In this document: one piece after another, positions 17,857 through 26,073 of the stretch
How the letters are laid out: each line of letters starts with the position of its first letter
How positions within the stretch are numbered: the stretch's first letter is position 1
Origin: Polynucleobacter wuianus
GTDB lineage: Bacteria; Pseudomonadota; Gammaproteobacteria; Burkholderiales; Burkholderiaceae
NCBI RefSeq assembly: GCF_001659725.1
Contig: NZ_CP015922.1
Span: forward strand, 248,001 to 312,000
Length of the DNA stretch: 64,000 bases
Reading direction: 5' to 3'
Notes under the pieces: generated by a model
Seen by the model: only the letters and a program-made list of their open reading frames with translations
What the model was told of the DNA's origin: nothing
Database searches by the model: none
Program-made: the position numbers and the translations under genes

Positions 17857-19335
17857 TTAAAGCGTGATGCAGACGTACTTTAGCTCTAAGTATTCATCCA
17901 TGCCAAAGACGCTACCCTCTCTACCCAAGCCAGATTGTTTTACCCCGCCAAATGGCACCACTTCATTGGCGATGATTCCGCTGTTGACGCCAACCATGCC
18001 ATACTCCAGTGCTTCTGCAACCTTCCAAATACGGCCGATATCACGGCTATAAAAGTAAGATGCTAGGCCATACTGACTGTTGTTAGCTAGCTTCACTACC
18101 TCTTCATCACTTTCAAAGCTAATAATTGGCGCAACCGGTCCGAAAGTTTCTTCGTAAGTGATGAGCATGTCATTGCTAACATTGTCTAGAATGGTAGGCT
18201 CGTAGTAAGTCCCGCCTAAAGGAGATGGTTTTCCGCCTGTGACTAACTTCGCGCCTTTGCTCAGTGCATCGGCGATATGACGCTCCACCTTTTCGAATGC
18301 CGCTTGATCAATCAGAGGCCCCTGAGAGATCCCAGCTTCCATGCCATTGCCAACTTTAATTGCTTGAACAGCTTTGGCAAATTTTTCGACAAAGACATCA
18401 TGGATTTTTTGATGAACATAAATGCGGTTTGCACATACGCAGGTTTGACCAGAGTTACGATACTTAGATGCAATGGCTCCTGCGACGGCAGCATCAACAT
18501 CAGCATCATCAAAGACAATGAAAGGGGCATGACCACCCAATTCTAGGCCAAGCTTCTTCACGGTTGGCGCGCACTGTGCCATGAGAATGCGACCCACCTC
18601 AGTCGAGCCTGTAAAGGAAAGATGCCGAACTGTTGGTGATGCGCATAGCACTTTGCCGATAGCAATCGATTGATCGGCATCTGCTGTGACAATATTGATG
18701 ACGCCTTTTGGGATGCCTGCTCTTACTGCAAGCTCTGCGAGTGCTAGGGCCGACAGTGGTGTTTGCTCGGCTGGTTTGATGACAATCGTGCAGCCCGCTG
18801 CCATAGCTGGCGCAATTTTGCGGGTGATCATCGCATTCGGAAAGTTCCAGGGTGTAATGGCTACACAAACACCTACAGGCTGTTTCAGAACCATGAAGCG
18901 CTTATCACCCCAAATCGTGGTTGGTATCGTTCCTGAAACTCGTTTGGCTTCCTCTGCATACCATTCGATAAAGGATGCACCGTAGACTACTTCACCAGTG
19001 GATTCAGTGAGTGGTTTGCCCTGTTCCAAAGTCATCAAGATGGCAAGATCTTCTTTATTTTGCAAAATGAGATCAAACCACTTGCGCATGAGGCCAGCAC
19101 GTTCTTTGCCGGTCATGGTTTTCCATTTCGGCAGGGCTTGATCGGCAGCGGATATGGCTTTCTCTGCATCCGCAGCACTTAAGTTAGTAACCTGGGCAAT
19201 GATCTCGCCAGTGGCTGGATTATTTACTGGGAAAGAGGTATCCGCGCTTGATTTAACCCATTCGTTATTAACAAAGGCCTGCTCTTTGAATAGGCTCGGG
19301 TCTTTTAGACGATTACGAATATCAATTTTTTGCAT
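17857..19335 (-). CDS. gabD: NAD(P)-dependent succinate-semialdehyde dehydrogenase
   Basis: Oxidises succinate semialdehyde to succinate, feeding GABA or related amine breakdown into the TCA cycle. The 492-residue aldehyde dehydrogenase has ITPWNFPNAM, LELGGHAPFIVFDDAD with the catalytic Glu, and NSGQTCVCANR with the catalytic Cys. The HAPFIVFDDADVDAAV form is typical of GabD rather than betaine-aldehyde enzymes. It stands alone, with no gabT beside it. A terminator for the upstream nusB transcript lies just before its start. Confidence 0.93.
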   Translation of the reverse strand: MQKIDIRNRLKDPSLFKEQAFVNNEWVKSSADTSFPVNNPATGEIIAQVTNLSAADAEKAISAADQALPKWKTMTGKERAGLMRKWFDLILQNKEDLAILMTLEQGKPLTESTGEVVYGASFIEWYAEEAKRVSGTIPTTIWGDKRFMVLKQPVGVCVAITPWNFPNAMITRKIAPAMAAGCTIVIKPAEQTPLSALALAELAVRAGIPKGVINIVTADADQSIAIGKVLCASPTVRHLSFTGSTEVGRILMAQCAPTVKKLGLELGGHAPFIVFDDADVDAAVAGAIASKYRNSGQTCVCANRIYVHQKIHDVFVEKFAKAVQAIKVGNGMEAGISQGPLIDQAAFEKVERHIADALSKGAKLVTGGKPSPLGGTYYEPTILDNVSNDMLITYEETFGPVAPIISFESDEEVVKLANNSQYGLASYFYSRDIGRIWKVAEALEYGMVGVNSGIIANEVVPFGGVKQSGLGREGSVFGMDEYLELKYVCITL

Positions 19336-19394
19336 GATGAACTTTTCCGATCAGAGGGGTATGCATTATTCAGAATGATTTTATCCCTAGAAAT

Positions 19395-19428
19395 AAAAAA
19401 GCCCCACAAGCTATAGCTCGAAGGGCTT
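19395..19428 (-). terminator. Rho-independent terminator after nusB
   Basis: Read on the minus strand: AAGCCC, a 16-base interior containing the self-complementary AGCTATAGCT, then GGGCTT and a run of six T. It lies 29 bases past the nusB stop and before the gabD start, so it should end the ribBA-ribH-nusB transcript. Confidence 0.75.
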
Positions 19429-19456
19429 ATCACTCCAGATGACAAAATTACAGGAT

Positions 19457-19972
19457 CTAGCCTGCTTGTGTCTCGGCAGTACGTAGCTTCTGTGCCAAGA
19501 GGTCTAAAACGCCATTAACGTATTTATGACCATCGGTGCCACCAAATGTTTTAGCAAGCTCTACAGCCTCATTAATCGCTACCTTATATGGCACTGAGAG
19601 GTCGGCAGCTAATTCATAGGTGCCGATCAGCAGGGCAGCATGCTCTACTGGCGATAGCTCATTTATAGGTCGGTCAAGCGCAGGGGTAATGATGGCTTCT
19701 AATTCATCGGTACGATCTAAAACGCCCTGAAAAATACCATTAAAAAGATCAAGTTGACAACGCTTGAAGGCTGGGTCTTCTGCCAATTGTTTGGCAATAG
19801 CTGCGCTATTCGGTAGGCTGCCTGCACGACGCACAACTAGACTTTGATATACGCCTTGAAGGGCGTATTCACGAGCGCGACGACGTGGCGTCAGAGAGCG
19901 CTTTGGTGCCGCGGGCTTACCATCGCTACTATTTTTAATAGCATGGGATGGGTTCAGAGTTGATTTAGTCAT
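19457..19972 (-). CDS. nusB: Transcription antitermination protein NusB
   Basis: Part of the boxA/NusE antitermination complex for rRNA transcription. The 171-residue protein has a basic, disordered N-terminus of about 30 residues, then RRRAREYALQGVYQSL and the C-terminal PYKVAINEAVELAKTFGGTDGHKYVNGVLDLL, which is diagnostic. It follows ribH with 2 bases between, the common ribH-nusB arrangement of proteobacteria. Confidence 0.97.
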   Translation of the reverse strand: MTKSTLNPSHAIKNSSDGKPAAPKRSLTPRRRAREYALQGVYQSLVVRRAGSLPNSAAIAKQLAEDPAFKRCQLDLFNGIFQGVLDRTDELEAIITPALDRPINELSPVEHAALLIGTYELAADLSVPYKVAINEAVELAKTFGGTDGHKYVNGVLDLLAQKLRTAETQAG

Positions 19973-19974
19973 AT

Positions 19975-20487
19975 TTACTCTTCACCATCGCTCATTTCGA
20001 AATCAATATCGGGAGTTAGTGCTAACGCAAGATTGGCCATTTCTACAACAGCCTTGGCACAGTCGGCGCCTTTCACATTCACTCGTACTTGTGCTTGCTC
20101 ATCGGTATCGCAGGTTAATACCCCGTTGGCAATTGGCAAACCAGAGTCGATTGAAATGCGAGTAATGCCTGAAGCGGATTCGTTGGAAACCAATTCAAAA
20201 TGGTAAGTCTCACCACGAATCACGGCGCCTAAAGCAACAAGCCCATCAAACTCGCCTGTTTCAGCTAGCTTTTGAAGTGCAAAAGGAATTTCAAGTGCGC
20301 CGGGAACGGTAACCAATTTAATGTCTGATTGAGAGACGCCCAAAGTAATTAATTCGCTGATACAGGCATTTGTCAGGGCAATGCAATGATCTTTATTGAA
20401 GCGAGCCTGCACAATGCCAATGCGTAAATCTTGGCCATTCAGGTCTGCCTCTAGTACGCCTACAAAATTATTGTTGGAATCGGTCAT
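19975..20487 (-). CDS. ribH: 6,7-dimethyl-8-ribityllumazine synthase
   Basis: Condenses 5-amino-6-ribitylamino-uracil with 3,4-dihydroxy-2-butanone-4-phosphate to form lumazine, the penultimate step of riboflavin synthesis. The 170-residue protein has QARFN, VPGALEIPFAL and the active-site RGETYHFE (His96). It lies between ribBA and nusB on the minus strand with short gaps, so the three genes form an operon. Confidence 0.97.
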   Translation of the reverse strand: MTDSNNNFVGVLEADLNGQDLRIGIVQARFNKDHCIALTNACISELITLGVSQSDIKLVTVPGALEIPFALQKLAETGEFDGLVALGAVIRGETYHFELVSNESASGITRISIDSGLPIANGVLTCDTDEQAQVRVNVKGADCAKAVVEMANLALALTPDIDFEMSDGEE

Positions 20488-20523
20488 GATGATCTTGTAA
20501 TAAGAAAAATATTATTTAGGCTC

Positions 20524-21657
20524 TTACTTGGGTTGATACGGAGTGTAGCCAGTAACCTCTAGTTTGTAACCTGAAAGGCTAGGTACAGGACTTGAGTTAG
20601 CTAGCAAGCGCATTTTGCCAACGCCGATATCTTTTAAGATTTGGGCGCCAATACCGTAACTACGGAAATCGGTTTTACGAGCAAGGGGTTTTTTTACTTC
20701 ATCAGTTGACTGGTTTAGTTTTTGAAACTGCGCCAGCCAATCTTCGACATTAGGCGCTGCAATACCCGAGGCATTGAGTAGAACTGCAACCCCTGCTGGG
20801 GCGACAGCGATTTGCTGTAGAGCCTGTGCCAACGGCCAAGAGTGGGTGCTGACATTGGAGTCTAAAAAGTCAAGAACGGTGACGGGCTCATGAACACGCA
20901 CTAAAGTTTCTTGTTCTTCGGAGGGTTTGCCGTGAACAAGCGCAATATGAATGCATGAGCTTGGAGTATCGCGATAAACAATGCCCTCAAACTTGCCCCA
21001 TGGAGTGATGAATTCACGAACGCCTTCTCGCACCACAATGCTTTCGTGTTGACTTCGGTATTTAATCAAATCAGCAATACTGCCAATTTTGAGTTGATGC
21101 TCTTTTGAAAACTCTAACAAGTCCGGCAAGCGAGCCATGCTGCCATCATCTTTCATGATTTCACAAATTACAGATGTTGGAGAGCAGCCTGCCATTGCGG
21201 CAAGATCACATCCCGCTTCAGTATGGCCAGAGCGAATGAGTACGCCGCCTGGTTGGGCCATCAAAGGAAAAATATGACCTGGTTGCACTAAGTCGTTTGG
21301 TTTTGCATTGGGCGCTACAGCAGTCTTAATAGTGAGGGCGCGATCTGCTGCGGATATGCCAGTGGTTACGCCAGTTGCAGCCTCAATCGAGACTGTGAAA
21401 TTGGTTCCCATTGAGGTACCGTTATCACGCACCATTAAAGGTAAATTGAGCTGCTGGCAGCGTTCACGAGTCAAAGTAAGACAGATGAGTCCTCGTCCGT
21501 GCTTGGCCATGAAATTGACTGCTTCTGCATTTACATGATCAGCAGCCAAGACCAAATCACCTTCATTTTCCCGATCTTCTTCATCGACGAGAATGACCAT
21601 TCGGCCGGCACGTAGCTCGGCAATGATTTCTTCTGTAGAGGCAAGGGTATTTGGCAT
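20524..21657 (-). CDS. ribBA: 3,4-dihydroxy-2-butanone-4-phosphate synthase with degenerate GTP cyclohydrolase II domain
   Basis: A 377-residue two-domain protein. The N-terminal DHBP synthase domain (about 1-200) is intact: DEEDRENEGDLVLAAD, GRGLICL, GVTTGISAADR, HIFPL and GHTEAGCDLA. The C-terminal region (about 210-377) has the GTP cyclohydrolase II fold length, but where active RibA has VRVHSE followed by the C-x10-C-x-C zinc site, this protein has VRVHEP (253-258) and no cysteines after it. It therefore very likely lacks cyclohydrolase II activity. Similar degenerate RibBA proteins are common in proteobacteria, so a separate RibA is expected elsewhere in the genome. Confidence 0.93.
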   Translation of the reverse strand: MPNTLASTEEIIAELRAGRMVILVDEEDRENEGDLVLAADHVNAEAVNFMAKHGRGLICLTLTRERCQQLNLPLMVRDNGTSMGTNFTVSIEAATGVTTGISAADRALTIKTAVAPNAKPNDLVQPGHIFPLMAQPGGVLIRSGHTEAGCDLAAMAGCSPTSVICEIMKDDGSMARLPDLLEFSKEHQLKIGSIADLIKYRSQHESIVVREGVREFITPWGKFEGIVYRDTPSSCIHIALVHGKPSEEQETLVRVHEPVTVLDFLDSNVSTHSWPLAQALQQIAVAPAGVAVLLNASGIAAPNVEDWLAQFQKLNQSTDEVKKPLARKTDFRSYGIGAQILKDIGVGKMRLLANSSPVPSLSGYKLEVTGYTPYQPK

Positions 21658-21792
21658 AGCCTTCTATTTTAAGCTGAGCAGGCAATTGTCGTTAGCCCCG
21701 CTGGCAGTCCCTTACCGCAATTTTCTCCTTTTCTGACGGCAAGAGCCTCCAAGTCCTGTTTTAGTCCTTTTGAATGCCCTAGAAAATGTCGT

Positions 21793-22089
21793 ATGCGCTT
21801 TGCTACCCCAAATGTACCAAACGGTTTCATCTTATTAGAGGTTTTGGTGGCCATGAGCCTCATTTTGGGTGTCTGGATGACCTCAATTGGGGCTTATCAA
21901 GGATTAGCTCTTCGCTTAGTCCAGCAAGAAAACAAACGGTTGCAACTTAGGCAAACGTTTGATTCGTATGAACTTACTGAGCAAGCGAGAGTCAATATTT
22001 ATTCTAGGGCTATTAAGCATGAATCTTCTCGAGTGTCTGGTCGGAATCGCTCTTTGCACCCTACTACTAAATCCACTGTTAAAAACTAG
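21793..22089 (+). CDS. PilV-like minor pilin, short
   Basis: A 98-residue type IV prepilin-like protein. The leader MRFATPNVPNG is followed by FILLEVLVAMSLILGVW, so cleavage after Gly11 would give a mature N-terminus with Phe1 and Glu5, as pilins need. It is short for PilV, and its last 24 to 44 codons overlap the next pilin gene in another frame, depending on which start that gene uses. The tail after TEQARVN is basic and unlike a pilin head domain, so the gene may be truncated or its end reworked. Divergent from ribBA. Confidence 0.6.
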   Translation: MRFATPNVPNGFILLEVLVAMSLILGVWMTSIGAYQGLALRLVQQENKRLQLRQTFDSYELTEQARVNIYSRAIKHESSRVSGRNRSLHPTTKSTVKN

Positions 22090-22651
22090 TGCTGATTTAT
22101 TGACTAAACAAATTCAATATGAAAAAACGCATGCCCTCATTTCGGAAGCAGAGCGCGCACTAGAGTTAATTGGTCGCGCAATTCGAATGGCGGGTTATCA
22201 AAATGTGAAGTCCATCCAACTAGTTGGCAATCAGAAAAATATGAATTCTCCAATTGAGATTCGTAAAAGAAGCGGTTACCAGGGGTCTGATACTTTAGTA
22301 GTTAGGTATGAGTTATCGGATAGCGTGGACTTTGATTGTATTGGCAATGTTTTAACAAGTGATCGAACAAAACAAAATTTGGCCCTCCAAGGTTTTCAGG
22401 TAGATAGGCAGGCTGGATTGTCAAAGGGTATAAAAGTAAATGGGGGATCACTCATATGTCAGTCATTAGATCGACAAGGACGAATACAAAATACAACCCT
22501 GATGAATGGTGTCAATGCCCTAAAAATTGATGAGTTACAACCCCTTATGGATCAAGGTCGGAGGGCCTTTAGGGTGAAACTAGAGATGACCGATGGCGTC
22601 TCTATTCAGAAAGAATTCGAGCGAACCTTCACTACCAGAAATCTCCCATGA
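21968..22651 (+). CDS. PilW-like minor pilin / type IV pilus assembly protein
   Basis: A roughly 227-residue protein with a hydrophobic N-terminus NLLECLVGIALCTLLLNPLL and a beta-rich remainder. It fits the PilW position in a PilV-PilW-PilX-FimT set. The start is uncertain: TTG 21959, ATG 21968 or ATG 22019. From 22019 there is an AGGG nine bases upstream, and Glu is residue 5 of the product itself, but no leader with Gly at -1. From 21968 there is a 17-residue hydrophobic leader ending in Ser. Overlaps the upstream pilin frame by 71-131 bases. Its stop overlaps the next ATG (ATGA). Confidence 0.6.
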   Translation: MNLLSKRESIFILGLLSMNLLECLVGIALCTLLLNPLLKTSADLLTKQIQYEKTHALISEAERALELIGRAIRMAGYQNVKSIQLVGNQKNMNSPIEIRKRSGYQGSDTLVVRYELSDSVDFDCIGNVLTSDRTKQNLALQGFQVDRQAGLSKGIKVNGGSLICQSLDRQGRIQNTTLMNGVNALKIDELQPLMDQGRRAFRVKLEMTDGVSIQKEFERTFTTRNLP

Positions 22652-22977
22652 TTTTGGCGTGGGTGATTTCATTATTACTTTTGTGCTCATCATTGATTAT
22701 GTATCTAGAGCGATTAACAGTATTACGCGTGATGGAGGTAAAAACAATTGAGCATGCACAAGATCGATTTATGGCCACAGAAAAATCGGTTCTTCAGTGT
22801 GAGGAAAATATTACTAATTTATCTTTATTAACAGAAAATCATTGCTTCATTCAGCCAGCCGGAAAGAATCAGTGGCTGATTTCTAGTAAAGAAAAACCAA
22901 GCATTCAAATACATGTGCTTTTGAATGAAAAATCAGGTGTAGTCACTCGACTAAATTGGCGTCAAGCATTTGAGTAA
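22648..22977 (+). CDS. PilX-like minor pilin accessory protein
   Basis: A 109-residue protein with one N-terminal membrane segment (ILAWVISLLLLCSSLIMYLE) and a small soluble domain with two cysteines (VLQCEENI and NHCFIQP). It is joined to the PilW-like gene by an ATGA overlap and to the FimT-like gene by an 8-base overlap, so it belongs to the pilin operon. No Gly-Phe processing site or Glu5 is visible, so it is PilX-like mainly by position and topology. Confidence 0.5.
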   Translation: MILAWVISLLLLCSSLIMYLERLTVLRVMEVKTIEHAQDRFMATEKSVLQCEENITNLSLLTENHCFIQPAGKNQWLISSKEKPSIQIHVLLNEKSGVVTRLNWRQAFE

Positions 22978-23527
22978 AAATGTCTATGGTGAGTCAGGCA
23001 CAAGTTTGCTGGAATTGATGGCGGTAGTTTTAATTACTGCGATTACCTCAACAGTCGCAATGCCATTGCTTCAAGAGCAAATTGCCATCCGTGAAATAGA
23101 ATTTGTTGCACGACGGTTTATTGCTCACAATCATTTTGCTCGTCAGCAAGCATTGCATTTGGGTGAGCCCGTGAGGCTGGAGCCACGCTTGAGTGGCGAA
23201 TGGGAGTCTGGATGGATTATTACTAGCGGCTGCGTAGGCAAGACCAGCAAACCCTCATGCATGAATAAGATATGGTTTTCTCAGGATGGGACCAAGCCTA
23301 TTTTCTTTAAGGGTGGGGGCAGGCACTTTACTGATCCACACACAGGCAAAGTGGGGATTCTGTTTAATCCTGCAGGTGCAGCCAAGACGGCTCAGGGCGG
23401 ATTTGTGGCGAACCGCCTGATCTTGGGTCATAGCAGGGCTCCATACTTGGAGCGCCAACTGATATTGGCTAGTGGTGGGCGTTGGCGTATCTGTGATCCC
23501 TCTAGAGATGCAAAGCGTTGCCATTGA
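22970..23527 (+). CDS. FimT/GspH-type pseudopilin
   Basis: A 185-residue protein with TTG start 22970. The leader MSKNVYGESG precedes TSLLELMAVVLITAITSTVAMP, giving Glu at mature position 5. The head domain has the GspH/FimT pattern: FIAHNHFARQQALHLGEPVRL, GWIITSG, LILASGGRWRICDP. Such minor pseudopilins prime type IV pilus assembly and can bind DNA in competence pili. Last gene of the pilin group; its stop is 17 bases before the ribD start. Confidence 0.8.
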   Translation: MSKNVYGESGTSLLELMAVVLITAITSTVAMPLLQEQIAIREIEFVARRFIAHNHFARQQALHLGEPVRLEPRLSGEWESGWIITSGCVGKTSKPSCMNKIWFSQDGTKPIFFKGGGRHFTDPHTGKVGILFNPAGAAKTAQGGFVANRLILGHSRAPYLERQLILASGGRWRICDPSRDAKRCH

Positions 23528-23543
23528 ATGGTTTAATAGACCC

Positions 23544-24659
23544 ATGTACACCGCTCTTGATCGCCAATGGATGAGCGAGGCTTTAGCCGAGGCTCAAAAA
23601 GCACTTTATTTAGCTAACCCTAACCCTCGGGTGGGCTGTGTCATTGTGAAAGATGGTCAAGTCATTGGGCGAGGATTTACGCAACAAGTTGGTGGGCCTC
23701 ATGCTGAAATTCAGGCCTTAGCCAATGCAAAAGCTATCGGAAAAGATCCTACAGGATCGACAATCTATGTCACCTTAGAGCCATGTTGTCATACTGGCCG
23801 AACGCCACCCTGTGTTGATGCCCTGATTGCTGCAAAGCCAGCAAAAGTGATTGCTGCAATGGATGATCCAAACCCATTAGTTGCAGGAAATGGTTTGGAA
23901 AAATTAAAAGTTGCTGGTATTGAAGTGCAATGCGGCTTAATGGCATCGGAAGCTCAGGCTTTAAATCGCGGATTTATATCTAGGATGACTCGTGGTCTAC
24001 CATGGGTGCGTTTGAAGATTGCTGCAAGCCTTGATGGAAAAACGGCTCTGCCAAATGGCGAGAGTCAATGGATTACTGGATCCCTCGCCAGGGCAGACGG
24101 ACATCATTGGCGTGCTCAAGCTTGTGCAATCCTGACTGGAGTAGGCACTGTTAAAGAGGATGATCCCATCCTTAATGTGAGAGACGTTCAAACACAACGT
24201 CAGCCGTGGCGAATTATCGTAGATTCTAAATTGGAGACTCCATTAACAGCAAAAATTCTGAATGATGTTGATCAATCTGGCGTCATCATTGTTTGCGCAA
24301 ATGTAGATAGTCTAGATAGTCAACAAAAAGCCAAAGCTTTCGAAGCTCGTGGCATTGAAGTAATCGCCATGGCCAACAATTTTGGAAAAGTCGATCTACC
24401 AAAACTCTTTGCTTATCTAGCAAAAGAGCTTGAGATGAATGAGATCCATGTTGAGTCTGGCTTTAAGCTTAACGGTTCGATGCTCAGAGAAGGCTGCGTA
24501 GATGAGCTTTTGCTCTATTACGCCCCATTCTTTATCGGTGAAGGTATTGGTATGGCAAACGTGCCCAACCTAAATTCACTAAACTCGCGCCAAGACTGGA
24601 AAGTCATTGATCAATGCTTGATTGGCGATGATTTCAGGCTCAGACTGATAAAGCGTTAA
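23544..24659 (+). CDS. ribD: Bifunctional diaminohydroxyphosphoribosylaminopyrimidine deaminase / 5-amino-6-(5-phosphoribosylamino)uracil reductase
   Basis: Second and third steps of riboflavin synthesis in one 371-residue protein. The N-terminal zinc deaminase has HAE (residues 53-55) and PCCHTGRTPPC (80-90). The C-terminal reductase starts near WVRLKIAASLDGKTAL and has HWRAQACAILTGVGTVKEDDP. The frame is open upstream into the FimT-like gene; ATG 23544 is chosen because it lies just after that gene's stop and matches the family start. Followed 20 bases later by ribE. Confidence 0.95.
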   Translation: MYTALDRQWMSEALAEAQKALYLANPNPRVGCVIVKDGQVIGRGFTQQVGGPHAEIQALANAKAIGKDPTGSTIYVTLEPCCHTGRTPPCVDALIAAKPAKVIAAMDDPNPLVAGNGLEKLKVAGIEVQCGLMASEAQALNRGFISRMTRGLPWVRLKIAASLDGKTALPNGESQWITGSLARADGHHWRAQACAILTGVGTVKEDDPILNVRDVQTQRQPWRIIVDSKLETPLTAKILNDVDQSGVIIVCANVDSLDSQQKAKAFEARGIEVIAMANNFGKVDLPKLFAYLAKELEMNEIHVESGFKLNGSMLREGCVDELLLYYAPFFIGEGIGMANVPNLNSLNSRQDWKVIDQCLIGDDFRLRLIKR

Positions 24660-24679
24660 ATACAAACTAAAATCGTCAC

Positions 24680-25297
24680 ATGTTTACTGGAATCATCACT
24701 GCCATAGGTCAAATCAAAAGCGCTCAAACTAAGGGCGACGGCCTGCACTTGATCATTGAAGTACCATCAGGTTATTTGGATGATGTTGCGCTAGGCGACA
24801 GTATTGCAATTCAGGGCGCATGCATGACGGCAACCCAGTTTGATGGCAATACTTTTGCTTTAGATATTTCTCGTGAGTCTTTGAATAAAACGGTTGGTCT
24901 AGATAAAGTTGGCCCAGTTAATTTAGAAAAAGCGCTTCGACTTAATGATCGACTTGGGGGTCATTTAGTTAGTGGTCACGTTGATGGTGTGGGTGAGGTA
25001 GCGCACTTTGCACCAGTGGCTCAAGATTCCTACGGTTCTTGGCTATTGAGAATCGAAGCCCCAAAAGAATTAGCCCCATTCTTAGCTTATAAGGGTTCTA
25101 TTGTTGTGAATGGTGTTTCGCTCACTGTTAACAAAACGGAAGAGAGTGCTAATGCCTGTATTGTTGATATCAACTTAATTCCACATACCCTGCAAAGCAC
25201 AACACTGGGTAATCTCAAGCAAGGTGATGCAGTGAATCTAGAGGTAGATTTGATTGCACGCTACGTTGCACGCATGCTTGAGACTCAGGCTAAGTAA
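24680..25297 (+). CDS. ribE: Riboflavin synthase alpha chain
   Basis: Dismutates two 6,7-dimethyl-8-ribityllumazine molecules to riboflavin. The 205-residue protein is the usual tandem of lumazine-binding domains: MFTGIITAIGQI with IQGACMTA in the first half and LGGHLVSGHVDGVG with GVSLTVNK in the second. The C-terminal VNLEVDLIARYVARML is diagnostic. Forms an operon with ribD. Convergent with queC. Confidence 0.97.
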   Translation: MFTGIITAIGQIKSAQTKGDGLHLIIEVPSGYLDDVALGDSIAIQGACMTATQFDGNTFALDISRESLNKTVGLDKVGPVNLEKALRLNDRLGGHLVSGHVDGVGEVAHFAPVAQDSYGSWLLRIEAPKELAPFLAYKGSIVVNGVSLTVNKTEESANACIVDINLIPHTLQSTTLGNLKQGDAVNLEVDLIARYVARMLETQAK

Positions 25298-25315
25298 ACC
25301 CCAACGATTGCTGGT

Positions 25316-26059
25316 TTATTGGTTTTTACGATAGCGAGTGGGATCGCTTACATTGGCTTGCTTAAAGCCGGCTTGCCTAAGGCGACATGACTCGCATTCT
25401 CCGCAGGCTTCACCTAAATCATTCGCTTGATAGCAAGATACGGTCTGGGAGTAATCCACCCCAAGGGTGCTGCCTAGCTGAATAATTTCTGCTTTGGTAA
25501 GGCTAATAATTGGAGCATGAACTCTGAAGCGATTTTCATTGTTAATAGCTTCTACGCCAGCCTTTGTGGCTAGGTTAGCCATAGCTTCAAAAGAGGCTAC
25601 GTACTCAGGACGACAATCTGGATACCCAGAGTAGTCTACCGAGTTCGCACCGTAAAAAATATCTAAACCACCTAATGCTTCTGCCCAACCTAAAGCAAGT
25701 GATAACAAAATCGTATTGCGAGCAGGTACATAAGTGACAGGGATTTCTTGATCATTGCTTGGGACGATTGGAATGGCAATCGATGAGTCGGTTAATGCTG
25801 AACCACCAAAACGCGTCAAATCTAGATTAACGACTTCATGGCGAGCAACACCAACTTGCTTGGCAATATGTTTTGCTGCAGCCAATTCAGATGAGTGACG
25901 CTGGCCGTAGCCTACTGACAGAGCATAAGGGGTGTATCCCAAGTCTTTGGCAAGTGCTAAGACTGTTGTTGAGTCTAAGCCGCCTGAAAATAGAATCACC
26001 GCAGGCGCACCAGGTATGCGTGGTGCTAGATTTTCAAAAGCGGCAGACAGCTTAGACAT
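25316..26059 (-). CDS. queC: 7-cyano-7-deazaguanine synthase
   Basis: ATP-dependent conversion of 7-carboxy-7-deazaguanine to preQ0 in queuosine synthesis. The 247-residue protein has the PP-loop motif LFSGGLDSTT near residues 23-32, NTILLSLALGWAEALG, YSGYPDCRPEY and the C-terminal zinc site CGECESC. It lies downstream of cpoB at the end of the Tol-Pal cluster, a common proteobacterial arrangement. A preQ1 riboswitch was not seen in the 14-base gap. Confidence 0.96.
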   Translation of the reverse strand: MSKLSAAFENLAPRIPGAPAVILFSGGLDSTTVLALAKDLGYTPYALSVGYGQRHSSELAAAKHIAKQVGVARHEVVNLDLTRFGGSALTDSSIAIPIVPSNDQEIPVTYVPARNTILLSLALGWAEALGGLDIFYGANSVDYSGYPDCRPEYVASFEAMANLATKAGVEAINNENRFRVHAPIISLTKAEIIQLGSTLGVDYSQTVSCYQANDLGEACGECESCRLRQAGFKQANVSDPTRYRKNQ

Positions 26060-26073
26060 GAAGTAGGTGTTGC

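Noticed and set aside
18277..18985. Several open frames of 60-100 codons on the plus strand inside gabD
   Set aside because: They are antisense to a well-conserved aldehyde dehydrogenase and have no family resemblance or ribosome-binding site.
21658..21792. FMN riboswitch upstream of ribBA
   Set aside because: The conserved FMN-element segments (AGGGxGxGGTGAAATTCC-like and following) were looked for in the leader and not found.
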